Below are positions 59,661 through 64,000 of a stretch of DNA of 64,000 nt, in pieces (positions within the stretch are counted from its first letter, which is position 1; every line of letters starts with the position of its first letter). The stretch comes from JBLMZI01 sp050258755 (GTDB lineage Bacteria > Bacillota > Syntrophomonadia > Syntrophomonadales > DTU052): NCBI GenBank assembly GCA_050258755.1, contig JBLMZI010000001.1:1-64000 (forward strand), given 5' to 3'. Under the pieces are notes generated by a model, which made no database searches, was not told where the DNA came from, and was given only the letters and a program-made list of their open reading frames with translations. The translations under genes and the position numbers were made by a program.

Positions 59661-60641
59661 ATGGTGAAAAAAGGATCGATCTATGTTCTGGTTCTGGCGC
59701 TTTTGTTCCTGGCGGTAACAGGATGCGGGCCGACGAAGCAGTCCGCCAATCCGCCGGGGAAAGTCCCTTCGGCTTCGGAAGCGCCGAAGAAGACGGTTGC
59801 GCTGGTCATGAAAACCCTGACCAATCCTTTCTTTATCAAGATGGAGCAGGGGGCCCGCAGAGCGGAGCGGGAATTCGGCATCAAGCTGATCGTGAAAACC
59901 GGCGCCCAGGAAACCTCGATCGACCAGCAAATCGCTATTGTGGAGGAATTGACCGCTGCCAAGGTGGACGCTATTGTCATCGCACCGGGCAGTTCCACTG
60001 AATTGATTCCGGCATTGAAGAAGGCCCAGGACACAGGGATTGCGATCGTCAACATCGACAACCGGATCGATCCGGCCGTTGCTGAACAGATGGGGTTAAA
60101 AACGGTTCCGTTCATCAGTGTGGACAATGAGCATGGGATGTATCTTTCCGTGAAATATGTTAGCGATCAGATCAAGAAGCCGACCGAGGCGATTCTCCTT
60201 GAGGGAATTCCCGAGGCGAAGAACGCCCAGGAACGGAAGGCCGGCGCGCTGAGAGCGATCAAAGAAAACCCCAAGCTTCGCCTTGTGGGAACGCAAAGCG
60301 CGCACTGGAAAATCGACGAGGCGATGAAGGTGACCTCGGATTTCTTTAATGACCACCCGAACATTGAAGCCATTTTTTGTGCCAATGACATGATGGCGCT
60401 TGGCAGTATTGAATACCTGCAGCAATCAGGCAAAACCGGCCTTCCGGTGGCGGGCTTCGATGCGCTGGAAGAAGCGAAGAGTGCCCTTAAAAAGGGAACG
60501 TTAACGGTTACGATCGACCAGAATGCTGAGCAGCAGGGCTATATGGGCGTAGCCACCGCGATGAAAATGCTGCAAGGTAAAACCGTTCCTCCGGAAACCC
60601 TGATCAATGTGAAGGTAGTTACCCGGAAAACCGTTGAATAA
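59661..60641 (+). CDS. Sugar-type ABC substrate-binding lipoprotein (RbsB-like)
   Basis: The ATG at 59661 has GGTGGAGGTG upstream. The 326-aa product has a lipoprotein signal with lipobox VTGC, then a periplasmic-binding-protein I fold: TVALVMKTLTNPFFIKMEQGA, VDAIVIAPGSSTELIPALKKA, VNIDNRIDP and IFCANDMMALGSIEYL, typical of ribose- and AI-2-type binding proteins. No ABC transporter genes are nearby. Its neighbour is a sensor kinase, so it more likely presents a ligand to the kinase, as LuxP does to LuxQ. Confidence 0.88.
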   Translation: MVKKGSIYVLVLALLFLAVTGCGPTKQSANPPGKVPSASEAPKKTVALVMKTLTNPFFIKMEQGARRAEREFGIKLIVKTGAQETSIDQQIAIVEELTAAKVDAIVIAPGSSTELIPALKKAQDTGIAIVNIDNRIDPAVAEQMGLKTVPFISVDNEHGMYLSVKYVSDQIKKPTEAILLEGIPEAKNAQERKAGALRAIKENPKLRLVGTQSAHWKIDEAMKVTSDFFNDHPNIEAIFCANDMMALGSIEYLQQSGKTGLPVAGFDALEEAKSALKKGTLTVTIDQNAEQQGYMGVATAMKMLQGKTVPPETLINVKVVTRKTVE

Positions 60642-60667
60642 GAGGGACATGCAAGGCTGGGTGCGGG

Positions 60668-63600
60668 ATGAATAATTTTTTCTTTCGGGGCAGGATGACT
60701 ACACAATTTATCGTGTTCATTCTCTGTATCAGCATTCTTCCGATTCTGGCACTGTATCTCACGGCGACTTCAGTTGCCGAACGGGTCATCACAGACCATA
60801 CGATTCAAGACAACCAGGGCTATACCGCGATGCATGCATCCCTGATCGATCTCACTTTTTCCGAAATCGACAGCCTGATCGGCAATGTCTCCTCTCGGGA
60901 GGAGATAACCGGTGAAATCGCGCGGGATCTAACGAAACCTTCGACCAGTGATTATGACCGCCTTGCCACCCAATCCCGCATTGGGTACATTCTCAGCGGG
61001 TATACCAATTTACGGGGCCTGATCTCCATCGACATTTTTACCGTAAACGGCAAGCATTATCACGTCGGGGACACCCTGGATACAACCAGTATTAGGAATG
61101 ATGTAAAAGCCCGGCTGTTTCGTGAAGCGCGCAGGAAGCCGGATCAGGTGGTATGGGTCGGTATTGAGGAGAATGTGAACGCTCATTCGGATTATACCAA
61201 AGTGGTTTCGGCGGTTAAGCTTCTGAATGTGGTGGACCCGACGACCCTTCAAGAAAAATCGGTCGCCTTGCTGGTTGTTAATTATGATGTGGGTGCGCTT
61301 GCGAAACAGCTTGAAAAGCATCAAATCGGCGAAAACGCGTACCTGATCGTCGTCGATCCCCATCAGCGAATTGTTTATCATCCCAATAAAACGATGGTCG
61401 GACGCTCGCTGGCTTCTGACCTGGCGCGGGGCCTGTCGAAAAACAACCTGCATGCGGTAGTGGACGGAGAGGCAATGCTGGTCGCCCATTCTCATTCGAT
61501 CGGAGGAAGCTGGACCGTTCTCGGCCTGGTTCCGATAAAAACTCTGAATGCGGGGCCGGCTCAAATCCGAAGTGTCTCGCTGGTTGTTCTGTTTATCCTG
61601 TTAATCCTGGTAGCTATGGTGGCCTACCAGATCTCCAAGAACGTGGTCACACCGGTCAAGGAGATCACCAGCCACTTTAAATCGGCCCAGGATGGCACTT
61701 TCGATAGGCACAACCGGATTGAGGTGCGGTCTGCCAATGAGATTGGCGAGTTGGCGCGGTGGTTTAACGCATTTCTGGACGGCATGGCGGAAAAGGAACA
61801 GACGGAAACCGCCTTGAAGCAAAGCCAGGAACAATACCGGAGCCTGGTTGACAGCATGTCCGAAGTGGTTTTCCAATCCGATTTTACGGGAGTTGCCACT
61901 TTTTTGAACCCGGCCTGGACGCAGCTGACCGGCTACAGTGTTGAGGAAACGATCGGCCGAAACTTCATTGAGTTTATTGACCCGGATGATCAGGCGATGC
62001 TGCTGCAGTCGATGAGAGACCTCTCGGTGGATCATTTTCCGCGGCTCACGGTGCGCTGCATCACCCGCCTCGGCGAGATCCGGTGGATTGACATGTATCC
62101 CCGGCTGGTTGTTGACAGCAGCGGCAATCCCGCCGCCGTCACCGGAACGGTCAACGACATTACCGACCGGATCGGGTTGATTGACGCGCTGCGGACCGCC
62201 AAGGAAGCGGCCGAATCTGCCGATAAGGCCAAGAGTGAATTCCTGGCCAATATGAGTCATGAAATCCGGACTCCGATGAATGTGGTCATCGGGATGACCG
62301 ATTTGCTGCTGGATACGCGGCTGTCCCCGGAGCAGCTGGAGCAGGCCCAACTCATCCGAAATGCCAGCCATTCTTTATTGACGATTCTCAACGACATCCT
62401 TGACTTTTCTAAAATCGAAGCCGGGAAAATGGAGCTTGAGGAAATCGACTTCGACCTGACAGCGGTGGTCGAAGGAGCCGCCGATCTGCTTTCGTGGAAA
62501 GCCCATGAAAAGCAGATTGCGCTGATGTCTTATATTGACGGCCAGATCCCGCTTCGGCTGAAAGGCGATCCGGGCAGGCTTCGCCAGATCCTGATCAATC
62601 TCTTAAGCAATGCCGTCAAGTTTACCGAGACCGGGGAAGTGGTGGTCAGCGCCAGGATGGGACCGGAAAGCCCGACCCGGGCGGCGGTCGTTTTCGAGGT
62701 CAAAGACACCGGGATCGGAATGAGCGAACAGGATCGGTCCGGACTCTTCGAACCATTTACCCAGGCGGATGGCTCAATGTCCAGACGTTTCGGGGGAACT
62801 GGCCTGGGGCTTTCCATCACCAAACGGTTGGTGGAACTCATGCATGGATTTATTGAGGTGGAAAGCGAACTGGGCGTCGGATCGGTGTTTCGGTTTACCG
62901 TGCCGTTGAAGCGGTTTGCGGAAGGTCAGTCCGGGTTCGCGGCGGAAGGGGTTTTAACCGGCACGAAGGTACTCGTTGCCGATCCCGCCGAGACCGCCCG
63001 CGACATCATTGGCCGGTATACCGCGGCATGGGGTATGGAAGTGTACCGGACAGGGGCCGCATTGGACGCGTTTTCCCTGCTGAGCCGCCATGCGGAGGCC
63101 GGACGCGGCTTTGACGTGGTCTTGATCGCCATGAAGCTTCCAGATATGAGCGGGATTGAGCTGGGGCGGATTATCAAGCAGGATCCGGTGCTGGGATCGA
63201 CCAAAATTGTGATGATAACCGCTTACGATAGCCGGGGCCAGGCCCGGCATGCGGCTGAAACCGGGTTTGCGTTCTACCTGACCAAACCGATCAAGCGGGA
63301 TCTGTTGCAGGATTGCCTGATATCGGCGCTAACCGGCAAGGAATCTGCCATGTCACAAGATGTTCACATGCCGGCCGAGGGCCTGAGGGTGCTTAATCAG
63401 GGGGAACTGGAGATTCCTGCGTCCGGAACGCTGATTCTGGTGGCTGAGGACAATCAAGATAATCAAAGGCTTGTGGCGCTCTTCCTGAAAAAGATGGGTC
63501 TTCAGGGAAAGATGGCGAACAATGGGCAGGAAGCGGTGGCCCTGGCCACGGGGGTTGACTCGCCTTACGATCTGGTGCTCATGGACTGCCAGATGCCGGT

Positions 63601-63814
63601 CATGGACGGCTTTGAAGCCACCCGTGCAATTCGGATGCATGAACAAGACAGCGGCAAACATATTCCGATTATCGCGATGACCGCCAATGCGATGCAGGGC
63701 GATCGGGAAAGATGTCTGGAAGCAGGCATGGACGATTATATCAGCAAGCCGATCAATCAGAAGATCATGGCCGAAGTCATTCAGAAATGGCTTCGCTCCA
63801 CGTTGAAGGGGTAG
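60668..63814 (+). CDS. Hybrid histidine kinase with two receivers, one degenerate
   Basis: This 1048-aa protein has a membrane helix (about 13-33), a large double-Cache-type sensor (about 35-295), a second helix (about 300-320), HAMP, PAS (about 385-500), HisKA with LANMSHEIRTPMN (His about 537), HATPase (NLLSNAVKF, DTGIGMSEQ, GTGLGLS) and two receiver domains. In the first (about 765-885) the phospho-acceptor Asp is replaced by Ala (VVLIAMKLPDMSG). The second (about 920-1040) keeps it (LVLMDCQMPVMDG). It lies 26 bases after the binding-protein gene. A terminator follows. Confidence 0.92.
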   Translation: MNNFFFRGRMTTQFIVFILCISILPILALYLTATSVAERVITDHTIQDNQGYTAMHASLIDLTFSEIDSLIGNVSSREEITGEIARDLTKPSTSDYDRLATQSRIGYILSGYTNLRGLISIDIFTVNGKHYHVGDTLDTTSIRNDVKARLFREARRKPDQVVWVGIEENVNAHSDYTKVVSAVKLLNVVDPTTLQEKSVALLVVNYDVGALAKQLEKHQIGENAYLIVVDPHQRIVYHPNKTMVGRSLASDLARGLSKNNLHAVVDGEAMLVAHSHSIGGSWTVLGLVPIKTLNAGPAQIRSVSLVVLFILLILVAMVAYQISKNVVTPVKEITSHFKSAQDGTFDRHNRIEVRSANEIGELARWFNAFLDGMAEKEQTETALKQSQEQYRSLVDSMSEVVFQSDFTGVATFLNPAWTQLTGYSVEETIGRNFIEFIDPDDQAMLLQSMRDLSVDHFPRLTVRCITRLGEIRWIDMYPRLVVDSSGNPAAVTGTVNDITDRIGLIDALRTAKEAAESADKAKSEFLANMSHEIRTPMNVVIGMTDLLLDTRLSPEQLEQAQLIRNASHSLLTILNDILDFSKIEAGKMELEEIDFDLTAVVEGAADLLSWKAHEKQIALMSYIDGQIPLRLKGDPGRLRQILINLLSNAVKFTETGEVVVSARMGPESPTRAAVVFEVKDTGIGMSEQDRSGLFEPFTQADGSMSRRFGGTGLGLSITKRLVELMHGFIEVESELGVGSVFRFTVPLKRFAEGQSGFAAEGVLTGTKVLVADPAETARDIIGRYTAAWGMEVYRTGAALDAFSLLSRHAEAGRGFDVVLIAMKLPDMSGIELGRIIKQDPVLGSTKIVMITAYDSRGQARHAAETGFAFYLTKPIKRDLLQDCLISALTGKESAMSQDVHMPAEGLRVLNQGELEIPASGTLILVAEDNQDNQRLVALFLKKMGLQGKMANNGQEAVALATGVDSPYDLVLMDCQMPVMDGFEATRAIRMHEQDSGKHIPIIAMTANAMQGDRERCLEAGMDDYISKPINQKIMAEVIQKWLRSTLKG

Positions 63815-63861
63815 TGGTAAAACAACCGGTTTTGAATGACAGGGCAAATACGCGAATGTAC

Positions 63862-63890
63862 ACCGCACCCGAAAGGAGGTGCGGTTTTTT
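63862..63890 (+). terminator. Intrinsic terminator after the hybrid kinase
   Basis: ACCGCACC (63862-63869) and GGTGCGGT (63878-63885) form an 8-bp stem followed by TTTTT. The remaining 110 bases of the window show no supported gene. Confidence 0.85.
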
Positions 63891-64000
63891 GTTAAACAGG
63901 CCGGGCGTCCGGAGAACTATAACAAAAATTCATAATGAACATAAGGAATATGAATTATAATGGTCGAAAACCTATCGGGATGAATTCCATTGCGAAAGGA

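Overview
The window looks like a chromosome segment of an anaerobic, endospore-forming member of the Bacillota, probably of the class Clostridia. The evidence is a gene order from 5.7 to 20.6 kb that closely follows the Bacillus subtilis yaaO-tmk-yaaQRT-holB-ricT-yabA-yabB-rsmI-abrB-metS-tatD-yabE-ksgA-veg neighbourhood, plus AbrB and Veg, a YhcN/YlaJ-type spore lipoprotein, Spo0A-box-like sites, an AgrB/AgrD peptide system and clostridial-style type IV pilus genes. No rRNA, tRNA or CRISPR array was seen. The species is not identifiable from the sequence alone.

Layout. (1) 0-0.4 kb: repeats resembling an insertion-sequence end and a 43-bp perfect inverted repeat. (2) 0.37-5.2 kb, minus strand: a secreted Ala/Pro-rich protein, a PAS-containing hybrid histidine kinase and an agr-like unit (kinase-less membrane protein, AgrB, and a 46-aa AgrD). 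A strong hairpin separates the agr unit from the kinase. (3) 5.7-20.6 kb, mostly plus strand: housekeeping genes for replication (tmk, holB, yabA), sporulation-linked regulation (ricT, abrB, veg), RNA modification (trmN6-like, rsmI, rsmA), metG, tatD, and two tandem YabE-type cell-wall proteins. (4) 20.6-22.6 kb: small or unrecognised proteins and a ribbon-helix-helix regulator.

(5) 22.6-42.1 kb: an AT-richer accessory island. It carries a MATE exporter facing a long plus-strand operon with a consensus promoter. The operon encodes four phenylacetate-CoA-ligase-like (PaaK) proteins, an amidohydrolase, three tandem alpha/beta hydrolases, a UbiU/UbiV-like pair of U32 proteins, a BacA-type prephenate decarboxylase, a BacB-type cupin, an acyltransferase-like protein, an acyl-CoA-dehydrogenase-like protein and a ThDP enzyme, followed by a dapA paralogue. 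The island is bracketed by two 57-bp direct repeats that are about 89% identical. It looks like an undescribed small-molecule biosynthetic cluster starting from prephenate, and it is the most interesting part of the window.

(6) 42.3-45.9 kb: a hotdog-fold protein, a second sensor kinase and a bacteriohemerythrin. (7) 46.0-59.6 kb: a type IV pilus operon (pilB, pilC, prepilin, pilM, minor pilin, pilN, pilO, minor pilin, a PilX-like protein) ending in a large secreted protein with seven repeats, probably the pilus-associated adhesin. (8) 59.6-63.8 kb: a periplasmic-type sugar-binding lipoprotein next to a large hybrid sensor kinase, probably a signalling pair. All functional assignments come from reading motifs and gene order; no database search was run.
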